Assembly (NCBI RefSeq): GCF_001908275.1
Contig: NZ_CP018620.1
Location: forward strand, 5,146,001-5,210,000
DNA: 64,000 bases
Reading direction: 5' to 3'
DNA from: Paenibacillus xylanexedens
GTDB lineage: Bacteria > Bacillota > Bacilli > Paenibacillales > Paenibacillaceae
Part shown: positions 36,533 through 44,979 of the stretch, in pieces
How positions within the stretch are numbered: the first letter of the stretch is position 1
How the letters are laid out: every line of letters begins with the position of its first letter
Position numbers and translations under genes: made by a program
The notes under the pieces: model-generated
Database searches by the model: none
Told to the model about the DNA's origin: nothing
The model's input: the letters and a program-made list of their open reading frames with translations, nothing else

Positions 36533-37084
36533 TTACCCCTGACTTGTCATTTCGAATTGCTTCTTCCAGAGTTCGGTCTCCATCAAATGAAACCAGTCCT
36601 TCAATTCATCTGAAAAGGCCGCACTTTTCCAGTTCCGTAATGTTTCAATCGCATACAGAGGCCACTCTCCACGCCGAATATCAGCAGCAAGTAACAGATG
36701 TCGTTTATGCATCCATTCATCTTCTGCCATCACACGTAGCAGCACCTGATCCACGTTATCCAGACTCCGAAAGCCCAGATCCGCCACAGCTGCCATGTTC
36801 TCATAGATTTCAGTGTAACTTGTACCCGTTCCTTTAACTTTGAGGTCCAGTGTCAAAATGGACTGTTTCCATTCCACTCTTGCAATGGGGGTAGATAGTT
36901 GCATGGAGCTTAGAACATCAACCAGATTATCATTCGTTAGCTGACCTGGATGATGTGATGCAGAGACAGGTTGTACGTTTTCCCCGCCCAATGTACGCAT
37001 ATGTAAGGTTTGTATCGCAACAAGCAGAAAGACCGCCGCAACCGTTGCCAGGATTGAAGCAGTAACAATCATCCGCGGTTTCAT
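36533..37084 (-). CDS. Conserved hypothetical membrane-anchored protein
   Basis: A 183-aa protein with one N-terminal membrane segment (about 7-27, VTASILATVAAVFLLVAIQTLH) and an extracytoplasmic mixed domain containing SILTLDLKVKGTGTSYTEIYENMAAVADLGF. I do not recognise a family. It sits between mtrB and hepS, a position occupied by mtrA (GTP cyclohydrolase I) near mtrB in B. subtilis, but it has no FolE motifs. Function unknown. Confidence 0.7.
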   Translation of the reverse strand: MKPRMIVTASILATVAAVFLLVAIQTLHMRTLGGENVQPVSASHHPGQLTNDNLVDVLSSMQLSTPIARVEWKQSILTLDLKVKGTGTSYTEIYENMAAVADLGFRSLDNVDQVLLRVMAEDEWMHKRHLLLAADIRRGEWPLYAIETLRNWKSAAFSDELKDWFHLMETELWKKQFEMTSQG

Positions 37085-37152
37085 ATACGCCTCCCTGCCT
37101 TTACCTGTTAGTGTAGTCTGTCCGGTAAAGGCTCATACCTCATTGTACAATG

Positions 37153-37174
37153 AAAAAAAGCAGGCTATGCCTGC
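37153..37174 (-). terminator. Terminator of mtrB
   Basis: Minus strand GCAGGC-ATA-GCCTGC followed by TTTTTTT, 32 bp after mtrB. Confidence 0.88.
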
Positions 37175-37205
37175 AATCTTCATTTGATTGTATTCAATCT
37201 GTCCA

Positions 37206-37427
37206 TTACTCCGATTCAATCTGTCCATGCTTGGTAATCAGCGTGGCTTTGCCCCGGATTTTAATAGCTGAAGTATGGGTGGTAAATTGGGCAAACATCA
37301 CTTCACCTTTGTCCAATTTCTCGGTGTGGTGAAAACGTGTATCCTGACCTCGGGTTAATCCGATCACCTGGACACCATTTTCCTCTGCCTTAATTACAAT
37401 ATAATCATTGCCGGTTGGATGATCCAT
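37206..37427 (-). CDS. mtrB: trp RNA-binding attenuation protein (TRAP)
   Basis: Tryptophan-activated 11-mer RNA-binding ring that terminates trp operon transcription and blocks trp translation. The 74-aa product [20 protein letters not shown]...[14 protein letters not shown]...[18 protein letters not shown] is nearly colinear with B. subtilis TRAP, including RNA-contact residues K37, K56 and R58 of the KIRG motif. ATG 37427 is preferred (AAGGGGA upstream). Its probable target array is in this window at 27671-27735. Confidence 0.96.
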   Translation of the reverse strand: MDHPTGNDYIVIKAEENGVQVIGLTRGQDTRFHHTEKLDKGEVMFAQFTTHTSAIKIRGKATLITKHGQIESE

Positions 37428-37461
37428 CACGCATGTCCCCTTCTTTAGTTCGATAGCGTTA

Positions 37462-37490
37462 ATGATGATTAAGATTGTTTCATTTGTCAA
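37462..37490 (-). promoter_or_regulatory. Probable promoter of mtrB
   Basis: Minus strand TTGACA-N17-CATCAT, start predicted near 37455, 28 nt before the mtrB ATG. Confidence 0.5.
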
Positions 37491-37574
37491 CCTGCGCCTT
37501 ATACGAATGAACCGTAAGAATCAGCTACCCTCGGGTCACACTACAGTTGTACAGCCACAGAAAGGAGAATCTGC

Positions 37575-37736
37575 ATGAAGTACACCCCTGCCGCACTTAC
37601 AGACGAGCATATTCATCAGTTAAAAGAAATCGAACAGCATCTGTCTGCAGTTGCTGGCGAAGAACTGATTCTGGTTGCTTATACCGGGCAACCGGAGGAT
37701 CCTGAGCACTCGGATAGCCGCAAGAATCATCGTTAA
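37575..37736 (+). CDS. Small conserved hypothetical protein, 53 aa
   Basis: Plus-strand ATG with AAAGGAG 7 nt upstream, ending at TAA 37734-37736. The product is acidic to neutral: LTDEHIHQLKEIEQHLSAVAGEELILVAY followed by a charged, disordered-looking tail (PEDPEHSDSRKNHR). No signal or membrane segment, and no family recognised. It is convergent with hup and shares a bidirectional terminator. A clean start, stop and terminator argue that it is real. Confidence 0.65.
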   Translation: MKYTPAALTDEHIHQLKEIEQHLSAVAGEELILVAYTGQPEDPEHSDSRKNHR

Positions 37737-37744
37737 AGGGCAAA

Positions 37745-37776
37745 AGAAAAGGCCGTGAACAAGTCACGGTCTTTTT
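37745..37776. terminator. Bidirectional terminator between the 53-aa gene and hup
   Basis: GGCCGTGA/TCACGGTC stem with loop ACAAG, T run on the plus strand (TCTTTTTG) and TTTTCTTTTG on the minus strand. Confidence 0.85.
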
Positions 37777-37802
37777 GTCGACATATGGAATATGTAGAAA
37801 TC

Positions 37803-38075
37803 TTATTTAATTCCGTCTTTGAGCGCTTTACCTGGTTTGAATGCAGGAATTTTGCTCGCAGGAATTTCGATTTCTTCACCTGTTTGCGGGTTGCGTCCTT
37901 TACGTGCAGAGCGCTCGCGAACTTCGAAGTTCCCAAAACCAACCAATTGTACTTTATCTCCGCTTTGAAGAGCCTCAGAGATTGCTTCGAATACGGCATC
38001 AACCGCTTTCGTTACATCTTTCTTGGACAATTCAGTCGCTTCAGATACGTGTGTAATCAAGTCTGATTTGTTCAT
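37803..38075 (-). CDS. hup: HU-type DNA-binding protein
   Basis: Nucleoid-associated dimer that bends DNA; essential HBsu homologue. The 90-aa product [28 protein letters not shown]... has the bacterial histone-like signature [29 protein letters not shown] 38075 has AGGAGGTGA upstream; longer in-frame reading is leader sequence. Long leader with a 9-bp hairpin. Confidence 0.97.
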   Translation of the reverse strand: MNKSDLITHVSEATELSKKDVTKAVDAVFEAISEALQSGDKVQLVGFGNFEVRERSARKGRNPQTGEEIEIPASKIPAFKPGKALKDGIK

Positions 38076-38227
38076 TTGTTTTTCACCTCCTGTATCAATG
38101 TCCTGAATGTTATACTGTGTTTCCGTTTTATAGCGAAATATACGTTCATACGCAAAAAATCTACGTACATCTTGAGCGATGAACACAAATCTCCGCCTGC
38201 GGTCAACAGTCATTTTCGGCAGAATGT

Positions 38228-38254
38228 CGTCTGAAACCACGGGCATTTCAGACG
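38228..38254 (-). other. Perfect 9-bp hairpin in the hup leader
   Basis: CGTCTGAAA (38228-38236) and TTTCAGACG (38246-38254) with a 9-nt loop, just downstream of the predicted hup start. No T run follows, so it is not a clear terminator. Confidence 0.45.
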
Positions 38255-38267
38255 CCGAACAAATTTC

Positions 38268-38296
38268 ATACTAATACAGACAGCCCACAATTTCAA
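38268..38296 (-). promoter_or_regulatory. Probable sigma-A promoter of hup
   Basis: Minus strand TTGAAA-N17-TAGTAT, overlapping the last codon of the permease gene; start near 38261 gives a roughly 185-nt leader. Confidence 0.5.
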
Positions 38297-39279
38297 GTCC
38301 GGTTGCGGTTTAAGACGTAAAATGTAACCGCCAGGGCAAGCACGAGAACCCCACCTTTTACAATATCATGTGTGAAATACTGTACGTTCATCATCGTTAA
38401 ACCGTTCACAAGTACACCAATCAGAACCGAACCAATGAAGGTTCCAATGACATTGGGTTTACCCGCACCAAACACAGAGAAACCGACAAATACTGCAGCT
38501 ACGGATTCCATTAACAACGGTGAACCCGCATCAATTTGCCCGGATCCTACTTTGGAGGCATAGATGATACCCCCGATTGCTGCAAACACTCCAGCGGCTA
38601 CATAGGCCAGTGTACGCACCTTTTTCACCTTGATTCCAGACAACCGTGCAGCTTCCTCATTACCACCTGTAATGTACATCTGGCGACCATATTTCGTATA
38701 CGTCAAAAAGATATGCACACCTATTACCGCAATAAGTAGCATGATAACTGATATCGGCATACCAAGCCATTTACCCTGCCCTATAAGCAGGAATGTCAGG
38801 TCCATCTCTCCAGCAGCTTTGCTCCCATCAGGGAACTGCATGTGATTGTAAATGGTATATCCCTGTGCATACGTTTTGTGAATACCACCGATGATGTACA
38901 TCGTGGCAAGGGTTGCCAGCAAATCCGGAATACGCAATTTTACAATTAGCAAAGCGTTCAGTAAACCAATAACAGCGCCGATAATCAATGGCACGATAAT
39001 GACGATCGCAAGTGGTTGTTGATACCAAATCATTAACGAAGCAGTAACAACGGTAGTTAATGAGACAGTCGCCCCAACCGAGAGATCAAATCCATCAACA
39101 ATGAGAGATAACGTAACACCGATCGCTACAAACGTAACGATAGAGATCGAGCCCAAAATATCGGTCAAGTTACTGTACGTAAAGAAATAAGGCAATTTAA
39201 TGCCGAAAAATGCGATAACACCTATGATGACTATAATCGCCCCGTAACGGAACGCAAAATCCAGTGATTTATCCTTCAT
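38293..39279 (-). CDS. Sugar ABC transporter permease (RbsC/MglC family)
   Basis: A 328-aa permease with 8-10 hydrophobic helices and the carbohydrate-uptake-2 family motif GGIIYASKVGSGQIDAGSPLLMESVAAVFVGFSVFGAGKPNVIGTFIGSVLIGVL. Overlaps the ATPase gene by 4 bp. Together with the binding protein and dual-ATPase gene it forms a complete ribose/galactose-like import system. Substrate not readable. Inserted between hup and spoIVA. Confidence 0.9.
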   Translation of the reverse strand: MKDKSLDFAFRYGAIIVIIGVIAFFGIKLPYFFTYSNLTDILGSISIVTFVAIGVTLSLIVDGFDLSVGATVSLTTVVTASLMIWYQQPLAIVIIVPLIIGAVIGLLNALLIVKLRIPDLLATLATMYIIGGIHKTYAQGYTIYNHMQFPDGSKAAGEMDLTFLLIGQGKWLGMPISVIMLLIAVIGVHIFLTYTKYGRQMYITGGNEEAARLSGIKVKKVRTLAYVAAGVFAAIGGIIYASKVGSGQIDAGSPLLMESVAAVFVGFSVFGAGKPNVIGTFIGSVLIGVLVNGLTMMNVQYFTHDIVKGGVLVLALAVTFYVLNRNRT

Positions 39280-40793
39280 GATTGCACCTCTTGTCCACCG
39301 CTTGCATAGTATAGCAGCTGTTCTTGGTTAGTCTCGCCTCGTTTGAACTCTTTTACGATAACACCCTCACACATGACAGCGATTCGGTCACCAATTCCCA
39401 TGCCTTCATCCAGTTCACAGGTGAAATAGATTACACCCTTGCCCGCCAAAGCCAGTTCATTAATGATGCGGAAAATGTCACTTTTTGCCCCAATATCTAC
39501 GCCTTTGGTTGGCTCATCAAATATAAATACATCCGCATCCGCATTAAGCCATTTACCAATGGCTACCTTCTGCTGATTACCACCGCTTAGATATTTCACT
39601 TCCTGTTTCACGGACGATGTTTTAATTCCAAGCTGTTTCACCAATGACTCTGCGTTTAGACGTTCCCGCTTACGGCTTACGAAACCTAATGTACTAAGAC
39701 GACTTAGCAAAGGAAGACTTAAATTCCGTTCCACGTTCTCCTGAATCAGGATTCCTTGTTTACGTCGCTCCTCCGGTACAGAAACAATCCCCAGAGCCGC
39801 CGCATCCGCAGGCTGAGACAGGCGGAGATTACGGTTGTTAAGCCGGATCTCGCCTCCCTCCAGCCGATCTGCACCAATCAGCAAACGAGAGCTTTCCGTT
39901 TTACCCGCGCCTACCAGACCCACCACAGCGAGGACCTCACCTCGGCTTACAGAGAGGTTAACACCTTTAACCTTCACTCCACGACGAAGCCCACGCGCCT
40001 CCAACAGCAGTTCCCCCACGGGTGCTTCCGTCTTCGGAAACTCTTCTTCGAATGGTTTGCCCAGCATCTGTGTAACCAAATCGTTGATCGTCAGTCCCTT
40101 TGCTTCACCGGTAAATACATGTTGTCCATCTCTCATAACCGTAACGCGATCACAGTGACCCGTCACTTCAGCAAGACGATGGGTAATGAAAATACAGGCT
40201 ACGCCCCGATCCTTCAGGAGATGAACAATCCGGAAAAATGCATCCGTTTCTTCCTGACTCAGCGGTGCAGTCGGTTCATCAAAAATGATGACTTTGGCAT
40301 CCTGAATCAAAATCCGTGCCAGCAAAATCATCTGTTTTTCTGCAAGCGTCAGATCGGCCACTTTTTGGTGAACGGATATGTCCGCCCCTAATTGCTTCAA
40401 TGCCTCAACCGCACGCTGTTGCAGTTTTCGTGGACTTTTCCACCAACCCCCGGCAGATGAAGCCAGCTGATCCAACATGATGTTCTCCGCAGCCGTCAGC
40501 TGTGGCACCAGTGCAGCATCCACTTCCTGATAGACACAGTGAATCCCACTTGCCTTCGCGTCTCCCGGAGAACTCAAGTGAAGCGCTTGTCCACTTAACT
40601 GAATCGTACCCTGATCCAATGGATAGGCACCGGACAAAATTTTCATTAACGTGCTTTTACCGGCACCATTGGCACCCAGCAGCGCATGAATCTCCCCACC
40701 TTTTACAGAGAAATCCACATCCTTCAGTGCAGGAATACCTGAAAACTGCTTGTGGATATGTTCCATTTGAAGCAGAATCGGTGCAGTGCTCAT
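39276..40793 (-). CDS. Sugar ABC transporter ATP-binding protein (RbsA/MglA family)
   Basis: A 505-aa protein with two fused ABC domains. The first has Walker A GANGAGKST (about 38-46), Walker B VIIFDEPTAPL and a degenerate signature DLTLAEKQMI. The second has VGLVGAGKTES, LSGGNQQKV and VFIFDEPTKGVDIG. Typical of the ribose/galactose class. ATG 40793 has TGGAGG upstream. Separated from the binding-protein gene by an internal terminator hairpin. Confidence 0.92.
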   Translation of the reverse strand: MSTAPILLQMEHIHKQFSGIPALKDVDFSVKGGEIHALLGANGAGKSTLMKILSGAYPLDQGTIQLSGQALHLSSPGDAKASGIHCVYQEVDAALVPQLTAAENIMLDQLASSAGGWWKSPRKLQQRAVEALKQLGADISVHQKVADLTLAEKQMILLARILIQDAKVIIFDEPTAPLSQEETDAFFRIVHLLKDRGVACIFITHRLAEVTGHCDRVTVMRDGQHVFTGEAKGLTINDLVTQMLGKPFEEEFPKTEAPVGELLLEARGLRRGVKVKGVNLSVSRGEVLAVVGLVGAGKTESSRLLIGADRLEGGEIRLNNRNLRLSQPADAAALGIVSVPEERRKQGILIQENVERNLSLPLLSRLSTLGFVSRKRERLNAESLVKQLGIKTSSVKQEVKYLSGGNQQKVAIGKWLNADADVFIFDEPTKGVDIGAKSDIFRIINELALAGKGVIYFTCELDEGMGIGDRIAVMCEGVIVKEFKRGETNQEQLLYYASGGQEVQS

Positions 40794-40867
40794 GATGTTA
40801 ACCTCCAATCGTTCCCATACGGGAGTATCCCTTTTTCATCCAGACTACACATATCTTCATTATGGTT

Positions 40868-40893
40868 AAAAAAGCGCGCCTTGCGGCGCGCTT
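40868..40893 (-). terminator. Intercistronic terminator/attenuator in the ABC operon
   Basis: Minus strand AAGCGCGCC-GCAA-GGCGCGCTT followed by TTTTTT, between the binding-protein and ATPase genes. Partial termination here would give more binding protein than transporter. Confidence 0.88.
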
Positions 40894-40905
40894 CCCATAC
40901 GCTGC

Positions 40906-42003
40906 TTATTTAGCAGTAATTCCGTATTCGCTCATCCAGTCCTTGATTCCTTGTGTGCTGCCACCCCAACCTTCAACGAACTCAGACAGCTCCGAAGTGG
41001 AGATTTGTTTATCTGGCAGAGCTTCACGTTGAACATAGACCGGGTTAAGAACAACTGCATCTTCTGTCTCGTCCCCGTTCAATTTCTGATAAGCATAACG
41101 TACCTGGACGCGACCAATATCTGTTGGATCAACAGCAGCTGAAGCTACCCAAGGATTTTTCGGGTCCTGAATCATTTGCAGGTCCTCGTCACTCATATCG
41201 ATACCATACACTTTGATCTCATCACGTCCAGCTTGTTGAATCGCACGCGCTGCACCTTTTGCGAACTCATCCCATGCAGTCCATACAGCTGTAATTTCAC
41301 CTTTTGGATATTGCTTGAGAATAGCTTCCATTTTGGCTTGTGTATCCAGCGCCGGATTCTGTGCAGAACCGAATGTTGCTATTTCCTTGATGTCCGGATT
41401 GGCTTTCATGAATTCACCGTATGCAATCTGACGGCGTTCCATCGGTGCGAAACCAGCTACCCATACTTTGACAATATTACCTTGTCCATTGATATCTTTT
41501 TTCATTTGCTCCAGCGTCAGTTCAGCCATCTTCTGGTCATCCTGCGACAGGACTGTAGCTCCTGGAACACTAATAGCTGCGTCAAACACGACCACTGGAA
41601 TATTCTGTTCTACTGCCTTCTTCACGCCTGGCTCTAATAGCGAATCCCCGTGATCCGTGAGAATGGCATCAAATTTCTGGTTAATTGCGCTATCAAGCAA
41701 GGATACCATCTTTGCTTTGTCGTTATCGGCAACAAACGTTGTCAGTTCTCCACCGAATTTTTCGATTTCTTCTTTTACACCTTGTACATATTGCTGCGAG
41801 AAAGTACCTGTATTAAACTCCATAATAAGTGCGATCCGCTTGCCGCTTAGAGGGCCTGTAACTGCTTCCGTTTTTGGTGTATCATCTGATGCACCCGAAG
41901 CCGGAGTGGCTGCCGGTTCTTTTTTGATTCCGCAAGCGGACAGCGCCAATGTAAATACTAATAACACACTCAACCATAGCCATTTTGTCTCTCTTCTTTT
42001 CAT
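40906..42003 (-). CDS. Sugar ABC transporter substrate-binding lipoprotein
   Basis: A 365-aa lipoprotein: signal peptide with lipobox LALSAC (Cys near 24), a Thr/Pro-rich linker, then a periplasmic-binding-protein-like type 1 fold (KRIALIMEFNTGTFSQQYVQGVKEEIEKFGG..., ILTDHGDS, VVVFDAAI, AVWTAWDEFAKGAARAIQQAG, VYGIDMSDEDL). The family binds ribose, galactose, xylose, autoinducer-2 or similar; the ligand is unknown. ATG 42003 has GGGGGA upstream; the longer frame would include the operator palindrome. Confidence 0.88.
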   Translation of the reverse strand: MKRRETKWLWLSVLLVFTLALSACGIKKEPAATPASGASDDTPKTEAVTGPLSGKRIALIMEFNTGTFSQQYVQGVKEEIEKFGGELTTFVADNDKAKMVSLLDSAINQKFDAILTDHGDSLLEPGVKKAVEQNIPVVVFDAAISVPGATVLSQDDQKMAELTLEQMKKDINGQGNIVKVWVAGFAPMERRQIAYGEFMKANPDIKEIATFGSAQNPALDTQAKMEAILKQYPKGEITAVWTAWDEFAKGAARAIQQAGRDEIKVYGIDMSDEDLQMIQDPKNPWVASAAVDPTDIGRVQVRYAYQKLNGDETEDAVVLNPVYVQREALPDKQISTSELSEFVEGWGGSTQGIKDWMSEYGITAK

Positions 42004-42027
42004 CTCTGTATCCCCCTGTCCAATCTC

Positions 42028-42043
42028 TGTGATCTCGATCACA
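42028..42043. promoter_or_regulatory. CRP/Fnr-type palindrome in the ABC operon leader
   Basis: TGTGATCTCGATCACA, a perfect 16-bp palindrome with TGTGA-N6-TCACA arms, the consensus of the CRP/Fnr family. It lies about +7 to +22 from the predicted start, a position expected to repress. Confidence 0.5.
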
Positions 42044-42056
42044 ATAGTTGAATATT

Positions 42057-42085
42057 AATATAACGGCTAATCCCCAGTATGTAAA
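42057..42085 (-). promoter_or_regulatory. Sigma-A promoter of the ABC transporter operon
   Basis: Minus strand TTTACA-N17-TATATT, start near 42050. Confidence 0.6.
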
Positions 42086-42088
42086 TGG

Positions 42089-42112
42089 GTTTTAGCAATT
42101 TAAAGCTAAAAC
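42089..42112. promoter_or_regulatory. Inverted repeat immediately upstream of the ABC operon -35
   Basis: GTTTTAGC (42089-42096) and GCTAAAAC (42105-42112) with an AT-only 8-nt centre, 3 bp upstream of the -35. Possible activator or repressor site. Confidence 0.45.
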
Positions 42113-42176
42113 TCGCTAAGTTTTTTCGAAAGTACTATTCTTCCTATCCATTTCATCCAAAAAAAAGAAATCACGT

Positions 42177-42214
42177 AAAAAAGACCGCGAGGGGATGCCC
42201 CCTTACGGTCTTTT
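42177..42214 (-). terminator. Terminator of spoIVA
   Basis: Minus strand AAAGACCG...CGGTCTTT stem with inner GGGGG/CCCC pairs, followed by TTTTTT. Confidence 0.88.
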
Positions 42215-42220
42215 GATGTC

Positions 42221-43699
42221 TTACAGAATGATAGCGATCAAGCCGCCCGAACCTTCGTTAATGATTCTTCCCAGCGTCTCTTGCAATTTGTATCTTGCAT
42301 TATCCGGCATCATGGCAATTTTGCCCTGAATCCCCTCTCGCACAATGGAGTGCAGCGAACGACCAAACATGTCTGAATCCCATACCTTGATCGGGTCGTT
42401 CTCGAAATCCTGCATCAGGTATCTCACCAGTTCCTCACTTTGTTTCTCCGTACCGATGATTGGAGCGAACTCCGATTCCACATCAACCCGGATCATGTGA
42501 ATGGACGGTGCTGTTGCTTTCAGACGTACGCCAAATTTGGTGCCCTGACGAATGAGCTCAGGTTCATCCAGAGCCATCTCGGCAAGAGATGGAGCAGCAA
42601 TGCCGTATCCGGTCGTTTTGACCATCTCCAGCGCTTCTGCGAAGCGGTCATATTCTCTCTTCGCATGCGAGAATTCCTGCATCAATTGCAGCAGATGATC
42701 CTTACCGCGAATCTCGATGCCAACCACTTCCACGAGAATCTGATCATACAGTTCATCCGGCGCGTACAGGTCAATTTCGGCTACACCCTGCCCCATATTC
42801 ATGCCACTCAGGCCTGCGCGATCAATGAATTCATATTCCATGAACTGAGCGACAACCCGATCCACGTCACGAAGTCTGCGAATATCCTTGACGGTATCCC
42901 GTACGGAATTTTCGTAGTTGCTACGCAGCCAGTGAGTCTCATTGAGCACCATAACCCAGCTCGGCAAGTTTACATTCACTTCATGCACAGGGAACTCATA
43001 GAGCACTTCACGAAGTACACCCGTCACATCATCTTCCGTCATGGTGGCTGCACTGAGTGTCATCACCGGAATGTCGTATTTGGCAGCAAGCTCACTGCGC
43101 AATTGCAGGGCTTCTTCACTGCGAGGGCGAGTGGAGTTGATGACCAGGACAAACGGTTTACCCACTTCTTTTAATTCCGCAATGACCCGTTCTTCAGATT
43201 CCACATAGGAACTGCGGGCAATTTCGGCGATTGTGCCGTCTGTTGTTACCACAACACCCAGTGTAGAATGCTCCTGAATGACTTTGCGAGTACCAATCTC
43301 GGCGGCTTCCTGGAATGGAATTGGTTCCTCGAACCAAGGCGTGGAGATCATGCGTGGACCATTCTCATCCTCGTATCCCTTGGCTCCTTCCACTGCGTAA
43401 CCTACACAATCCACCAAACGTACATTGACATCGAGTCCTTCTGCCACCTTGATCTGGACTGCGTTATTTGGTACGAATTTTGGTTCGGTAGTCATGATGG
43501 TTTTACCTGCTGCACTCTGTGGAAGTTCATCCACTGCACGGGCACGATCAGCCTCGCTTGCGATGTTAGGCAATACGATCGTTTCCATGAATCGTTTAAT
43601 AAATGTTGATTTTCCCGTCCGGACTGCGCCGACAACCCCGAGATAAATATCCCCTCCGGTCCGCTCAGCTATGTCCTTAAAAATGTCCACTTTCTCCAA
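42221..43699 (-). CDS. spoIVA: Stage IV sporulation protein A (spore coat ATPase)
   Basis: Cytoskeletal ATPase that polymerises on the forespore surface and forms the basement layer for the coat. The 492-aa product has Walker A GAVRTGKSTFIKRF (24-37), VDCVGYAVEGAKGYEDENGPRMI, a switch-like TTEPKFVPN, and the conserved C-terminus INEGSGGLIAIIL needed for outer-membrane anchoring via SpoVM. A sigma-E-type promoter lies 200 bp upstream. Confidence 0.97.
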   Translation of the reverse strand: MEKVDIFKDIAERTGGDIYLGVVGAVRTGKSTFIKRFMETIVLPNIASEADRARAVDELPQSAAGKTIMTTEPKFVPNNAVQIKVAEGLDVNVRLVDCVGYAVEGAKGYEDENGPRMISTPWFEEPIPFQEAAEIGTRKVIQEHSTLGVVVTTDGTIAEIARSSYVESEERVIAELKEVGKPFVLVINSTRPRSEEALQLRSELAAKYDIPVMTLSAATMTEDDVTGVLREVLYEFPVHEVNVNLPSWVMVLNETHWLRSNYENSVRDTVKDIRRLRDVDRVVAQFMEYEFIDRAGLSGMNMGQGVAEIDLYAPDELYDQILVEVVGIEIRGKDHLLQLMQEFSHAKREYDRFAEALEMVKTTGYGIAAPSLAEMALDEPELIRQGTKFGVRLKATAPSIHMIRVDVESEFAPIIGTEKQSEELVRYLMQDFENDPIKVWDSDMFGRSLHSIVREGIQGKIAMMPDNARYKLQETLGRIINEGSGGLIAIIL

Positions 43700-44061
43700 T
43701 GAAATCCCCTCCCTAAATTACTCCGAAGGAAAAATGCTAAAGAGCATCCGCTTCGTTTTTTCAATCAGAAGACTGAAATCCCTGCAACGGTAGAGCCGCC
43801 TTTGTGAGTGCCCGGAAGTCGTCCGCCGCCGAACGTTGCATTCTGATGAAACCGGCGAGAGCGGCGTTAACTCGTACATGCAATTGGACTAGTATCATCT
43901 TATGTATCCGTATGCGGCAATATGACGCGTATTTTTGTTTTTTTATCTTAAGGTGATGACATTAGGAGAATCCCCCGATCTCGGACTGCGCGTCTTTATT
44001 TCAATCTACTTTATGTGATCCGTGAAGCTTTTATGACGGTTATTGCTCAGACTGACAAAAG
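43700..44061. other. Intergenic region between spoIVA and yphF, about 360 bp
   Basis: Holds the sigma-E-type promoter (43897-43925) and the spoIVA 5' leader. No coding frame with a ribosome site was found. Confidence 0.6.
43897..43925 (-). promoter_or_regulatory. Sigma-E-type promoter of spoIVA
   Basis: Minus strand TCATATT (-35; consensus KMATATT), 14 nt, CATAAGAT (-10; consensus CATACAHT, 6 of 8). spoIVA is under mother-cell sigma-E in B. subtilis. Leaves a leader of about 190 nt. Confidence 0.6.
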
Positions 44062-44098
44062 AAAAAAGAGATATCCCTTATTTGGAATATCTCTTTTT
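44062..44098 (-). terminator. Terminator of yphF
   Basis: Minus strand AAAGAGATATTCC paired with GGGATATCTCTTT, then TTTTT. Confidence 0.88.
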
Positions 44099-44153
44099 GA
44101 ACCATTAGAGCCATAGTGGTCATACAGCTAAATCATTTGAATTGCAACCATGC

Positions 44154-44933
44154 TTATTTTATGGGCTGGGCAACCGGCGCATTATTTTGCCAAGCGTAGA
44201 AAACCGATTTTACAGGTACGAAGTAGGAGTGTTCCACCAGCAAATCTCGAACATCTTCTGTCTCTGCTGGAGACACGTCAGACTTTTCCACTGCCTGCAT
44301 AATGTCAAAAGCATAATCTACATAGACCTTGCCTTCGTCATCCATCATAAAAGGTAAGGCCTGACCTGAATATACACTATTCAGCGTAATGGAAGGACTC
44401 CCTGCCTGAGCAGCCTGCTCCATATCCACAGCATATAACCCCGGATACAGTTCTTCCCCGCTTGGCAGCTTATTGTTATGTACGGACTTATATTGATTAA
44501 CCATTCGTTGCACATCGTTTACTTTCTGTACGGTCAGAAGATCCATCACTTTAACGGTCGGATTCACTTCTTCGTCCTGAATAAGGAAGTGAGCGCTCCC
44601 ACCACTTTCAAAAGCAGTCCCCGGTATTTCATCCAGATACCCCAGTTGTTTCAACTTGGGCAGATCCACTCTGAACTTTTCATATTTTGGCGTTTCCATA
44701 TCTGCATTGATGATTGGCAAAATTCCCTCATCTTGCTGGAATGCCTCGACCGCAATCTGGATACGGCTCACGCTTTCCCGATAGGCTATCTTAGGGTCCG
44801 AATTGCTCTGGGATGGATACATACAACCACTTGCTGTAAAAGCAAACAACAGGAATAACAGCAGACCGCCCGTCTGATGTTTCAGACGCTGCCGTCTGCT
44901 TCCTTCCACACATTTTGGCTTGTTCCTAATCAT
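44154..44933 (-). CDS. yphF: YphF-like lipoprotein
   Basis: A 259-aa predicted lipoprotein: basic N-terminus, hydrophobic stretch LLLFLLFAFTASGC with the lipidation cysteine near 37, then a soluble domain (RESVSRIQIAVEAFQQDEGILPI..., LKQLGYLDEIPGTAFESGGSAHFLIQDE). Position beside spoIVA matches yphF. Function unknown. ATG 44933 is chosen for AAGGAGG 6 nt upstream. Symbol assigned by synteny. Confidence 0.7.
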   Translation of the reverse strand: MIRNKPKCVEGSRRQRLKHQTGGLLLFLLFAFTASGCMYPSQSNSDPKIAYRESVSRIQIAVEAFQQDEGILPIINADMETPKYEKFRVDLPKLKQLGYLDEIPGTAFESGGSAHFLIQDEEVNPTVKVMDLLTVQKVNDVQRMVNQYKSVHNNKLPSGEELYPGLYAVDMEQAAQAGSPSITLNSVYSGQALPFMMDDEGKVYVDYAFDIMQAVEKSDVSPAETEDVRDLLVEHSYFVPVKSVFYAWQNNAPVAQPIK

Positions 44934-44979
44934 TCGTGTCCTCCTTGAATAACTCATTAGAGAATCAATGTTATAACGC

